From: Corallococcus carmarthensis
GTDB lineage: Bacteria > Myxococcota > Myxococcia > Myxococcales > Myxococcaceae
NCBI RefSeq assembly: GCF_003611695.1
Contig: NZ_RAWE01000006.1
Span: 1-64,000 of the forward strand
DNA: 64,000 nt
Direction: 5' to 3'
The translations under genes were made by a program, and so were the position numbers. The notes under the pieces are model-generated. The model saw only the letters and a program-made list of their open reading frames with translations. It made no database searches and was not told the DNA's origin. Of the stretch, positions 43,990-50,901 are shown piece after piece (the stretch's first letter is position 1; every line of letters begins with the position of its first letter).

Positions 43990-45396
43990 ATGGGGCTGGA
44001 TGACTTGCTGGACGAAGTGGGGGAGCGGCAGAAGGTCGTCCTGGCTGCGTTCGGGACGTTCCAGCAGCAGGTGGAGGATGGGATGCATCAGCTCGTCCTC
44101 CGGGCGGAGGCCGTCCAGCAGCGTGCGGACGAACTCGAACCGGAACGTCTGGCCCGGCTGCAACAGGCGCTCGACGTCGGGGCCGTGCTATCGAAGGTGA
44201 AGGCTCAGGACTTCGATGGGCTGAGCCGCAGGGAGCGGCGCGCGGTGACGGGACTGTGGCGGGACGTGGGCCTGGACGGCATGACCTGGTTCCTTACGCG
44301 CAGCCCTGACAGCGTGCCGAGGCTGGTACGGCAGCGGCTCCGGGACTGGAGCGCATCCGAGGACGCCGCCACGCAGCGGAGCTGGGCCCAGTTGGTAGGG
44401 CGTCGCGTCGAGGACAAGCGCGTGTTGAGATGGGCATTGCCGATGTCCGTCGAAGCGGCGTTGGGAGGCGAGGGTCCCAGCACGCTGGCTCGTCACTGGC
44501 GGGACCACGGCCTCGCGGAAATGGTGGGGATGCTCCGGAACTCCGGCATCAAGGAGACCAGTCCCTACGCTGGCCATGTCATCGCGGAGTACCTGGAGGG
44601 ACGCCTCCAGACGCGTCAGGACCTGTCCCAGGCGATGGCCTTCCTCGTGGACGACCCCGGGGGACTCTCCTGGATGCCGCACAGGAACGTGGACGGCGTC
44701 GCGGTGTCGGCGCCGATAGAGGCCCGCATCGCGGTCATCTCCAAGGTCCTGGAGTGTCGACTGGCCGGACGAATGGCTCCGGCCGTCCTCACCCGGCTGG
44801 AGGAGCGGTTGATTGCAAGGGACGGTGTTTTCGATGATCCCCGGCACACGACGCTGACCCAGGGGTGGCAGTCGGTCCGTGCTCGCGCTCCGGATGCCTT
44901 CGACGCATTCCTGTCCGCGCTCATCCAGCAGGATCTGGAGTTCTTCTTCGAACGCGCCATGAACGAGCAGGATCGGCGGCGGTTCTGGTTGAACTACTTG
45001 GGCTCCATCAGGAGGACGACCTGCTGGCTTGCTTCCGAGGCGTATGACGCATTGAGGGCACGGCTCGCGAACCTGCCAGTGGAGCAGCAGGCCGCTTTCC
45101 GGCGGGCCCGGCGCCTTCCAAGAGGCAGGACGAGCGCGTTCGTCCTCACCTTCGAGCGGTACGTGGCCGTGGAGTTCTCCGACACCGGGAATGCCACGTA
45201 TGTTTATGAGCATAGGAGTCTGGATCAAAAGCTCAACGGCCAGCCTGTGGAGCATCACAATGATCTCAAGGACACACCCCAGGAGTATTGTGAGAGGCGA
45301 TTGACGCACCTTCCCGGATGGGAAATCCGCTTTGAGCAGGAACTCCTGGAGCTGGGAATCGCCCGGGACCGTCAGGTGAAACGCGTGGCACGGTGA
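43990..45396 (+). CDS. zorC: Zorya protein ZorC-like (EH_Signature domain, 468 aa)
   Basis: Cytoplasmic, no membrane segment. The central and C-terminal parts carry the layout of EH_Signature proteins, with a conserved Glu block (DLEFFFERAMNEQDRRRFWL) and later His-containing segment (QPVEHHNDLKDTPQEYCERR with LTHLPGWE). ZorC is the partner defining type I Zorya together with the helicase ZorD. It binds DNA in the published model. Here it is the last gene of the operon, start ATG 43990 close behind zorB, and is followed 54 bp later by a 30-bp perfect palindrome that may end transcription. Confidence 0.82.
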   Translation: MGLDDLLDEVGERQKVVLAAFGTFQQQVEDGMHQLVLRAEAVQQRADELEPERLARLQQALDVGAVLSKVKAQDFDGLSRRERRAVTGLWRDVGLDGMTWFLTRSPDSVPRLVRQRLRDWSASEDAATQRSWAQLVGRRVEDKRVLRWALPMSVEAALGGEGPSTLARHWRDHGLAEMVGMLRNSGIKETSPYAGHVIAEYLEGRLQTRQDLSQAMAFLVDDPGGLSWMPHRNVDGVAVSAPIEARIAVISKVLECRLAGRMAPAVLTRLEERLIARDGVFDDPRHTTLTQGWQSVRARAPDAFDAFLSALIQQDLEFFFERAMNEQDRRRFWLNYLGSIRRTTCWLASEAYDALRARLANLPVEQQAAFRRARRLPRGRTSAFVLTFERYVAVEFSDTGNATYVYEHRSLDQKLNGQPVEHHNDLKDTPQEYCERRLTHLPGWEIRFEQELLELGIARDRQVKRVAR

Positions 45397-45450
45397 ATGC
45401 TGCCGCGCGTCGGCATTCCCCGCAGCGCGGCCCTGGACGCGAGAACCGGT

Positions 45451-45480
45451 GCCTTGGTCCTACAGCTGTAGGACCAAGGC
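45451..45480 (+). terminator. 30-bp perfect palindrome closing the Zorya operon
   Basis: GCCTTGGTCCTACAG is followed immediately by its exact reverse complement, 54 bp after the zorC stop. As RNA it gives a 13-bp stem with an AGCT loop. No T-tract follows. It is likely the operon's terminator, or the mark of a former insertion or boundary site. Confidence 0.6.
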
Positions 45481-45493
45481 TCCTGTCCCTCCC

Positions 45494-45649
45494 ATGCTCC
45501 GGGCCTGGGGCGTGGGAGGCTTCTTCGCGGGCTTCATGCTGGGCCCCATCGTCATTCCGCTCGCGCTCGCGGCTCTGTCCATTCCGGGGCCCCCAGGACG
45601 CGTAGCGACTCAGCGGGGCATCGTCAGCCAGTCCTCGGATTCACGGTAG
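45494..45649 (+). CDS. short hydrophobic ORF, doubtful (51 aa)
   Basis: The frame encodes WGVGGFFAGFMLGPIVIPLA and a polar tail, so it could be a single-span membrane peptide. There is no clear ribosome site, and its last 40 bases overlap the 3' end of the convergent lipoprotein gene. It could be chance or a relic. Confidence 0.2.
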   Translation: MLRAWGVGGFFAGFMLGPIVIPLALAALSIPGPPGRVATQRGIVSQSSDSR

Positions 45650-46170
45650 ATGGCGCGGTAGCAGGTGCCGCAGCCGGGCCCGTTGGGTTCCACCTTGTCG
45701 TATCGGGCCGGGCGCTTGAGGTCGAGCAGCCTCCGGCCGTCCGCGCTGGTGAGGGTGACGGTGAAGACGTCGTCCTCGCGCCAGGCCGTGTCGGAGCCCG
45801 AATCGTAATAGACGAGCAGCCCGGTCCGGCCGTCCGGGAGGGACCGCATCTGGAACTCCGCCGAGGGGCTGAACGGCCCGGTCGGCGGCGCGGGCCACGC
45901 CAGGCGGGTGTCCTTGCCGGGGGGAAGCTCCGCGAGCGAGTGGGTGAGGCAGGTGCTGTTGCGGCAGACCCTGATACGGCTCACGCGAAGCAGCTCGGGC
46001 GATTCCGGGACGATGGTCATCAGGGTCATGCCCGTGACGCAGCCGATCAGCGTGCAGACCTTGGGCGCTTCCTGGTGATGTTCTTCCCGCGGGGCCGTGG
46101 CGGAGCGGTCCAGGGGCGCCGAGGCGCAGCCCAAGGCGAGGAGGAGGGCGAGGTGAGGGCGTGGTCTCAT
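45610..46170 (-). CDS. lipoprotein of unknown function (186 aa)
   Basis: Start ATG 46168-46170, with lipobox LLLALGC. The mature part holds cysteines in pairs (VCTLIGC; RVCRNSTC; GCGTC), which probably form disulphides, and a beta-rich C-terminal half (RTGLLVYYDSGSDTAWREDD; VFTVTLTSADGRRLLDL). The repeated 'CTLIGC' and 'CRNSTC' segments resemble other myxobacterial exported proteins, but no family can be named. Transcribed away from zorC, convergent with it. Confidence 0.68.
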   Translation of the reverse strand: MRPRPHLALLLALGCASAPLDRSATAPREEHHQEAPKVCTLIGCVTGMTLMTIVPESPELLRVSRIRVCRNSTCLTHSLAELPPGKDTRLAWPAPPTGPFSPSAEFQMRSLPDGRTGLLVYYDSGSDTAWREDDVFTVTLTSADGRRLLDLKRPARYDKVEPNGPGCGTCYRAIYRESEDWLTMPR

Positions 46171-46269
46171 GGGGCTATTCCGCGACGCGCCCCGAATGGC
46201 GCGCGCCGCGAAGTTCACGTGTCAGCGCGGAGCGACTTCGAGTGGGGTGCAGTGATTCGCCAGAGAGTG

Positions 46270-46509
46270 TCAGCGTACGGTCCCGCTCTCGCAACGGTCC
46301 ACGCAGAAGTTGAACTTCTTGTCGCAGAAGGCCTTCGCGTCCGGCGTGGTCGCGGCCTGCAGGCAGCCCTGGTGGGTCGCGACGCACTGGTTCCAACACT
46401 GTGTGAAGTTCTGGCCCGTGACCTCCGCGTCCTGGGGCTCCTCTTCCATTCCGCCACAGCCCGCGAAGAAGCCCACCGACAGCAATGCCGCGATGACAGA
46501 CAGACGCAT
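46270..46509 (-). CDS. small cysteine-rich lipoprotein (79 aa)
   Basis: Start ATG 46507-46509 with AAGGA upstream; an earlier in-frame start would lack a signal at its N-terminus. Lipobox VGFFAGC. The mature ~60 residues contain CWNQCVATHQGC and FCDKKFNFCVDRC, a C-x3-C … C-x3-C helical hairpin pattern like the twin CX3C-type proteins. Likely a small disulphide-bonded helical protein at the cell envelope; function unknown. Confidence 0.68.
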   Translation of the reverse strand: MRLSVIAALLSVGFFAGCGGMEEEPQDAEVTGQNFTQCWNQCVATHQGCLQAATTPDAKAFCDKKFNFCVDRCESGTVR

Positions 46510-46915
46510 GGTTTGTCCTTGAGGGTTGTCCTGCCGTTGGATGCTGCCTTTCAATGATAGGAGTAGCCTTGCTCCCAAGGGCAGGCGGAGTGGGGTGGAG
46601 ATGGGAGGAATTGAACGTCTGGACCTACCGCCGGGTGAGCCCGGCCGTGCATACCGGCTCCTCGCTCAGGGGATGTTCCGTCCAGCGTGTCCCGGCATGT
46701 GAGCGTCCGGGGGCCTGGGGTGTCCTGCCGGAGGGGGCCGCACTCCCGTCTCAGTGAGGGCCGGGGCTCCGCGCCCCCATCCGTCGGCGACATGTCGCCG
46801 ACAAGTCGCCGCGCTTCGCGCCGGGCCCCCGGCGCGGTGTCTCCCCTCTGAGGCGGGCCCTGGCAGGCCCCATGCACAGGGCTTCAGCGGTCGTCCTACG
46901 CGCTGGAGAAACTCC
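46510..46915. other. 406-bp intergenic region with a 20-bp perfect palindrome
   Basis: No gene is seen. It contains the palindrome GTCGGCGACA/TGTCGCCGAC at 46783-46802, followed by a partial third half-site (AGTCGCC). It lies 114 bp upstream of the RCC1 lipoprotein ATG, so it may be a regulator's operator for that gene. Confidence 0.5.
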
Positions 46916-49285
46916 ATGAGAAGAGAGAGTCGAAGCGGGCTGGCGTTGCTGGCCCTGGGCCTGGTGCTGGCGTTGACCGGATGCGGTGGCGCCCAAGCGC
47001 CCGAGGATCAGGAGGGCAGCGCGCAGGCGGTGGTGACAATGCCCCAGGCGTTGAGCGCCAGCGACGTGTCCCGGGTGGAGCTCACCCTGTCCGGCGCGGG
47101 GATGACGACGCGCACGGAGGCGCTGGTGAAGTCAGGTGGGCAGTGGCGTTCGGTGCTGGGCCAGTTGCCCGCCGGCACCGGGCGCACCTTCAGCGCGAAG
47201 GCCTTCGACTCCTCCAACACCGAGCGCTACGCCGGCCAGGCGACGCCCGTCACCATCCTGGCCAACCAGACGACGGCCGTGACCCTGCTGCTCCAGGAGG
47301 TGAACGCGCCGCCGCCCTTCGAGAACGTGGCGCCGCGCATCCTCTCCCTGGTGACGAACCCCGGCACGGTCGCCCCGGGCGGTCAGGTGTCCCTCCAGGC
47401 CACCGCGGATGATCCGAACGCGGGCGACACGCTCACCTACGCCTGGACCGCGTCGTCCGGCACGCTCGGCGCTCCCTCCAGCCTCACCACCGCGTGGACC
47501 GCCCCCGCCACCGCGGGCCAGGCGACGCTCACGCTGACGGTGACGGACTCCAAGGGCGCCAGCACCTCCCTCAGTGTCACCGTCACGGTGAGCACCGGCA
47601 ACGGCGGCGCGGGTGTCAGCGTCTCCTTCAATACCTGGCCGCAGGTGGCGGGCATCACCGCCATGCCATCCTCCGTCGCCGTCGGGCAGGCCACCACGGT
47701 GATGGCCTCGGCCAGCGACGCGGACGGCGACAGCCTCACCTACCAGTGGACGGCCAACTGCGCCGGCACCTGGACGAACGCGGACTCCGCCAGCGCCAGC
47801 TTCACGCCCACCGCGCTGCCTTCGGGCGGGACCTGCACCCTCAACGTCAAGGCGCAGGACGGCCGCGAAGGCCAGGGCACGGGAAGCTTCACCATCCACG
47901 TGACGGCGACGCCCACCACCGGCCGCTTCCCGCCGGAGGTGTTCGAGTCCTCCCAGTCCACCGGCTCGGTGCCCGCGAGCGGCGACACCGTCCTCTTCCG
48001 CGTGCGCGCCAGGGACGCGCAGTCCAGTGCGCTCACTTTCGCGTGGACCGCCAGCACCGGCGCGCTGGGCACGGCCACCAGCACCGCCACCACCAGCGAC
48101 GTCGTCTGGACGGCGCCCGCGTGCGTGGCCTCGGGCACCCCGCCCACGGTGACGGCCACCGTCACCAACGCCCTGGGCCTCTCCGCCTCCTATGTCTTCT
48201 CCCTCCAGGGCGGCACCGCGTGCAGCGCGGCCACGGGCCCGAGGATGGCGGGGGGCGACAGCCACTCGGTCATCGTGAAGTCGGATGGCACCGTCTGGTC
48301 CCTGGGGACCAACGGCAATGGCCAGTTGGGAGACGGGACGCAGACGGAGCGCCGCACGCCGGTGCGGGCGCAGGGGCTCACCGGCGTGATCAGCGTCGCC
48401 ACGGGTGACTTCTACACGGTGGCCGTGAAGTCGGACGGCACGGTCTGGGTCTGGGGCTCCAACAACTTCGGTCAGCTGGGGGACGGGACGACGACGGACC
48501 GCCTCACGCCGGTGCAGGTGCCGGGCCTCACCGGAGTCATCGCCATCGCGGCGGGCGACGCCTACACCGTGGCGCTGAAGTCGGACGGTACGGTCTGGAC
48601 GTGGGGCTACAACGGCTATGGCCAGCTGGGCAATGGGACGACGGCGGGGCGCCTGAGTCCGGGCCAGGTGCCGGGCCTCACCGGCGTGGTGTCCATCGCG
48701 GCGGGCGGCACGGGCCACACGCTCGCCGCGAAGTCGGACGGCACCGTCTGGGCCTGGGGCCGCAACGGTCCTGGCCAGGTGGGTGACGGAACATCGACGT
48801 CGCGCAGCTCGCCGGTGCAGGTGCTGGGAGTCTCCGGCGTGGTGACCGTCGCCGCGGGCGACTTCCACTCCCTGGGGTTGAAGTCGGACGGCACCGTCTG
48901 GGGCTGGGGCTACAACGGCCCGGGTCAGTTGGGTGACGGGACGGGAGGAGACCACCCCACGGCGGTGCGGATGCCGGGCATGACCGGCGTGGCCGCCATC
49001 GCGGCGGGGGACGCCCATACCGTGCTGCTGAAGTCGGACGGCACCGTCTGGACCTGCGGCTACAACGCCAACGGTCAGGTGGGCGACGGGACGACCACGA
49101 ACCGCTCCACGCCGGCGCAGGTGCCGGGGCTCACCGGGGTGGTGGCCATCGGCGGTGGGGATCTCCACAGCATGGCGCTGAAGTCGGACGCCACGCTCTG
49201 GAGCTGGGGCGGCAATGCTGGTGGCCAGTTGGGCGACGGCACGTCGACGGGTCGTGGCACACCGGTGCGGGCGCAGGGCTTCTAG
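46916..49285 (+). CDS. lipoprotein with Ig-like domains and seven RCC1 repeats (789 aa)
   Basis: ATG 46916 has GGAGA nearby; lipobox LVLALTGC. Residues ~40-140 are beta-sandwich, ~140-430 contain two or three Ig/PKD-like domains (PGGQVSLQATADDPNAGDTL; ATTVMASASDADGDSLTYQW). Residues ~440-789 are seven RCC1 repeats of ~50 residues with the motif G-D-x-H-T-V-x-L-K-S-D-G-T-V-W-x-W-G-x-N-x-x-G-Q-L-G-D-G-T. A complete RCC1-type propeller has seven blades, so this one is probably whole. Such proteins are cell-surface binding modules; target unknown. Followed by a very strong hairpin at 49302. Confidence 0.88.
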   Translation: MRRESRSGLALLALGLVLALTGCGGAQAPEDQEGSAQAVVTMPQALSASDVSRVELTLSGAGMTTRTEALVKSGGQWRSVLGQLPAGTGRTFSAKAFDSSNTERYAGQATPVTILANQTTAVTLLLQEVNAPPPFENVAPRILSLVTNPGTVAPGGQVSLQATADDPNAGDTLTYAWTASSGTLGAPSSLTTAWTAPATAGQATLTLTVTDSKGASTSLSVTVTVSTGNGGAGVSVSFNTWPQVAGITAMPSSVAVGQATTVMASASDADGDSLTYQWTANCAGTWTNADSASASFTPTALPSGGTCTLNVKAQDGREGQGTGSFTIHVTATPTTGRFPPEVFESSQSTGSVPASGDTVLFRVRARDAQSSALTFAWTASTGALGTATSTATTSDVVWTAPACVASGTPPTVTATVTNALGLSASYVFSLQGGTACSAATGPRMAGGDSHSVIVKSDGTVWSLGTNGNGQLGDGTQTERRTPVRAQGLTGVISVATGDFYTVAVKSDGTVWVWGSNNFGQLGDGTTTDRLTPVQVPGLTGVIAIAAGDAYTVALKSDGTVWTWGYNGYGQLGNGTTAGRLSPGQVPGLTGVVSIAAGGTGHTLAAKSDGTVWAWGRNGPGQVGDGTSTSRSSPVQVLGVSGVVTVAAGDFHSLGLKSDGTVWGWGYNGPGQLGDGTGGDHPTAVRMPGMTGVAAIAAGDAHTVLLKSDGTVWTCGYNANGQVGDGTTTNRSTPAQVPGLTGVVAIGGGDLHSMALKSDATLWSWGGNAGGQLGDGTSTGRGTPVRAQGF

Positions 49286-49301
49286 TTTCGACCCTGCAGC
49301 C

Positions 49302-49337
49302 TCCGGCTTCGGCGCGGACCTCCGCGCCGAAGCCGGA
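49302..49337 (+). terminator. 17-bp perfect-stem hairpin after the RCC1 lipoprotein gene
   Basis: TCCGGCTTCGGCGCGGA and its exact complement are separated by CC, starting 17 nt after the stop codon. The stem is long and very GC-rich, with no T-tract. Confidence 0.72.
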
Positions 49338-49403
49338 CGTCGTTCAGCGCCCGGAGCGCAGGGCCCGCGCGCCTTCTGATCCGAGCCGTCCTGTCTGGGA
49401 TTG

Positions 49404-49436
49404 ACGGGAGGGCCGCCCCTTCAGCGGCCCTCCCGT
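49404..49436 (+). terminator. second strong hairpin (13-bp stem)
   Basis: ACGGGAGGGCCGC and GCGGCCCTCCCGT pair perfectly around CCCTTCA. It lies between the RCC1 gene and the next gene and is probably a back-up terminator for the same transcript. Confidence 0.55.
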
Positions 49437-49522
49437 GGGGACTCGCATCGAGGCGTCCCCGTGAAGGGGGCGGGACCCGGTGGTTGATTCGATCTCCTCC
49501 CACCCGCCATCATGCGGGCACC

Positions 49523-49948
49523 ATGAGCTTCGAGGATCTGCTCGGCCTCCTGGCGGGCTTCGTGGGACTCCCCGCCATCATCCTGTCCCTCCTCGTCCGC
49601 TCCCGCCGCGTGACCGTGCGGCTGGAGCAGCAGGGGCTGCTCATCCAGGGGAAGGTGACCTTCGTCAGGAGGCGGTCAGCCACCGAGAACTGGATCTCCT
49701 ATGCCTTCCGGCTCGCGGAGGGGCCGGAGCGCCACGGCGTCTTCACCGAGCCATCCTCGCCAGCCATGGATCGGCGCCCAGGCACTTCCGTTGACGTCCT
49801 CTACCTGGCGGACGCGCCCCAGCACCACATGGCCGCGGCGGTGGGCGGGGGCCTCACCCATGAGCGCTTCCTGCTCGTGGCGGCATTGCTCGTGGGCTTC
49901 TCGCTCCTTGGCCTCTTCGTCGCGCTGCACTCCTACTTCACGTCGTAG
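49523..49948 (+). CDS. DUF3592-type membrane protein (141 aa)
   Basis: Two membrane segments, near the N-terminus (LLGLLAGFVGLPAIILSLLV) and C-terminus (FLLVAALLVGFSLLGLFVAL), enclose a beta-rich part (VTFVRRRSATENWISYAFRL; VDVLYLADAP). This TM-beta-TM arrangement with a short reading domain of the 'VxYxPxxP' kind is typical of DUF3592. Role unknown. The start is ATG 49523, preferred over one 39 bases upstream because the membrane segment then begins at once. Its 3' end overlaps, by 16 bp, a relic on the other strand. Confidence 0.68.
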   Translation: MSFEDLLGLLAGFVGLPAIILSLLVRSRRVTVRLEQQGLLIQGKVTFVRRRSATENWISYAFRLAEGPERHGVFTEPSSPAMDRRPGTSVDVLYLADAPQHHMAAAVGGGLTHERFLLVAALLVGFSLLGLFVALHSYFTS

Positions 49949-50065
49949 CAGAGGAAGTCGTAACCCATCGCGTAGACGGCGAGGACGGCCTCCTGCTCCG
50001 TGTCGATCGTCTCCAGCACCTCCCTGACGGCGTCCGGCGTGGAATGGAGCCGCACCTCAGCCGGA
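49933..50065 (-). pseudogene. C-terminal gene relic cut by IS91-like copy G
   Basis: The minus-strand frame reads EVRLHSTPDAVREVLETIDT then EQEAVLAVYAMGYDFLCYDV and stops at 49933. The start side ends where relic G begins (~50063). It is the tail of an unidentified protein, and shows again that the IS91-like repeats sit in broken genes. Confidence 0.5.
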
Positions 50066-50143
50066 AGAGGCAAGTGAGCCGCCTGAGGCAGCGGCGAGGC
50101 AGGAGCTGACCCAGGAGCGCACGCCTCGGCTGGATGGGGCCGG
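50063..50143 (+). repeat. IS91-like relic (copy G)
   Basis: Shares GGAAGAGGCAAGTGAGCCGC and the following GCAGCGGCGAGG…GGCTGGATGGGGCCGG with copy F. Only ~80 bp remain; it corresponds to the region upstream of the zinc-ribbon end of the transposase. Confidence 0.7.
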
Positions 50144-50158
50144 CGCGCGTCATTCAGC

Positions 50159-50719
50159 TCAACTCGTTCCCCAGTTGCCCAAAAAGTCGCCCATGGTGAG
50201 TTGCACGCCTTGGTTGCGCAAGATGCCGTAGGCGGTGGTCACGTGATAGAAGAAGTGGGGGATTGCGAATGCGATCAGAAACTGGCTGCCTTTGGAGCGC
50301 ATCGAGCCCCGGCGGTGCTCGATCACGATCTCTCGATCGAGGCCGGCTTCGAGGTCGCCTGGCGCGATATCTCGGAGATACGCGATCGTCGCATCGAGGC
50401 GCTGGTGTAGATCCGCAAAGCTCCTTGCATCGTTCGCGGCCGGCACCGATGGCGCCCCCAGCAACTGCGCGATCGTCAACCTGGCTCCCTCCGCGGCCCA
50501 GTGGATTTGAGCGGCGAGCGTGTACATGTGCAGGTCAGACTGCGCGTCACCCGCGGCGCCACGCACGCGCTCTTCCACGGCGAGTTGCGCGGCCAGCAAC
50601 GCCTCTTCACCTCTGCCACTGGCAGCGGCAGGGTCTTCGGCCTTCTTCAACTGCGTTTTCAAGTTTGTCAATCCGCGGATGAACAGGCCAGCAGATAGAT
50701 CGTAGGCATTCAAAGACAT
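50159..50719 (-). CDS. DUF1993 family protein (186 aa)
   Basis: MSLNAYDLSAGLFIRGLTNL at the start, then DLHMYTLAAQIHWAAEGARL and at the end HFFYHVTTAYGILRNQGVQL and MGDFLG are the hallmarks of DUF1993, a helical DinB-like family. The conserved His-rich end (HFFYHVTTAY) is present. Probably a cytoplasmic protein, possibly metal-binding like DinB relatives; function unknown. Start ATG 50717-50719 has AAGGG 9 nt upstream. Divergent from the GHKL ATPase gene. Confidence 0.85.
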   Translation of the reverse strand: MSLNAYDLSAGLFIRGLTNLKTQLKKAEDPAAASGRGEEALLAAQLAVEERVRGAAGDAQSDLHMYTLAAQIHWAAEGARLTIAQLLGAPSVPAANDARSFADLHQRLDATIAYLRDIAPGDLEAGLDREIVIEHRRGSMRSKGSQFLIAFAIPHFFYHVTTAYGILRNQGVQLTMGDFLGNWGTS

Positions 50720-50901
50720 GGCACACCCTTCACGTGCTTCATGCACCGGTGCGAACCGGTCCCGGCCGGTGCCTATTGATGAAACGCGATACTTGCCCAC
50801 GTTGTCCCTCGCAGCCAGCGGATAGTTGCTGTTCCCAACTGGGGGCAATCCCTCTTCTGGGGGAGAGGCACGCGCCGAACGGCACGCTACAAGACGCGGG
50901 C

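Noticed and set aside
48241-49270. Periodic ~150-bp repeats as a non-coding satellite
   Set aside because: They are seven in-frame RCC1 repeats of the lipoprotein.
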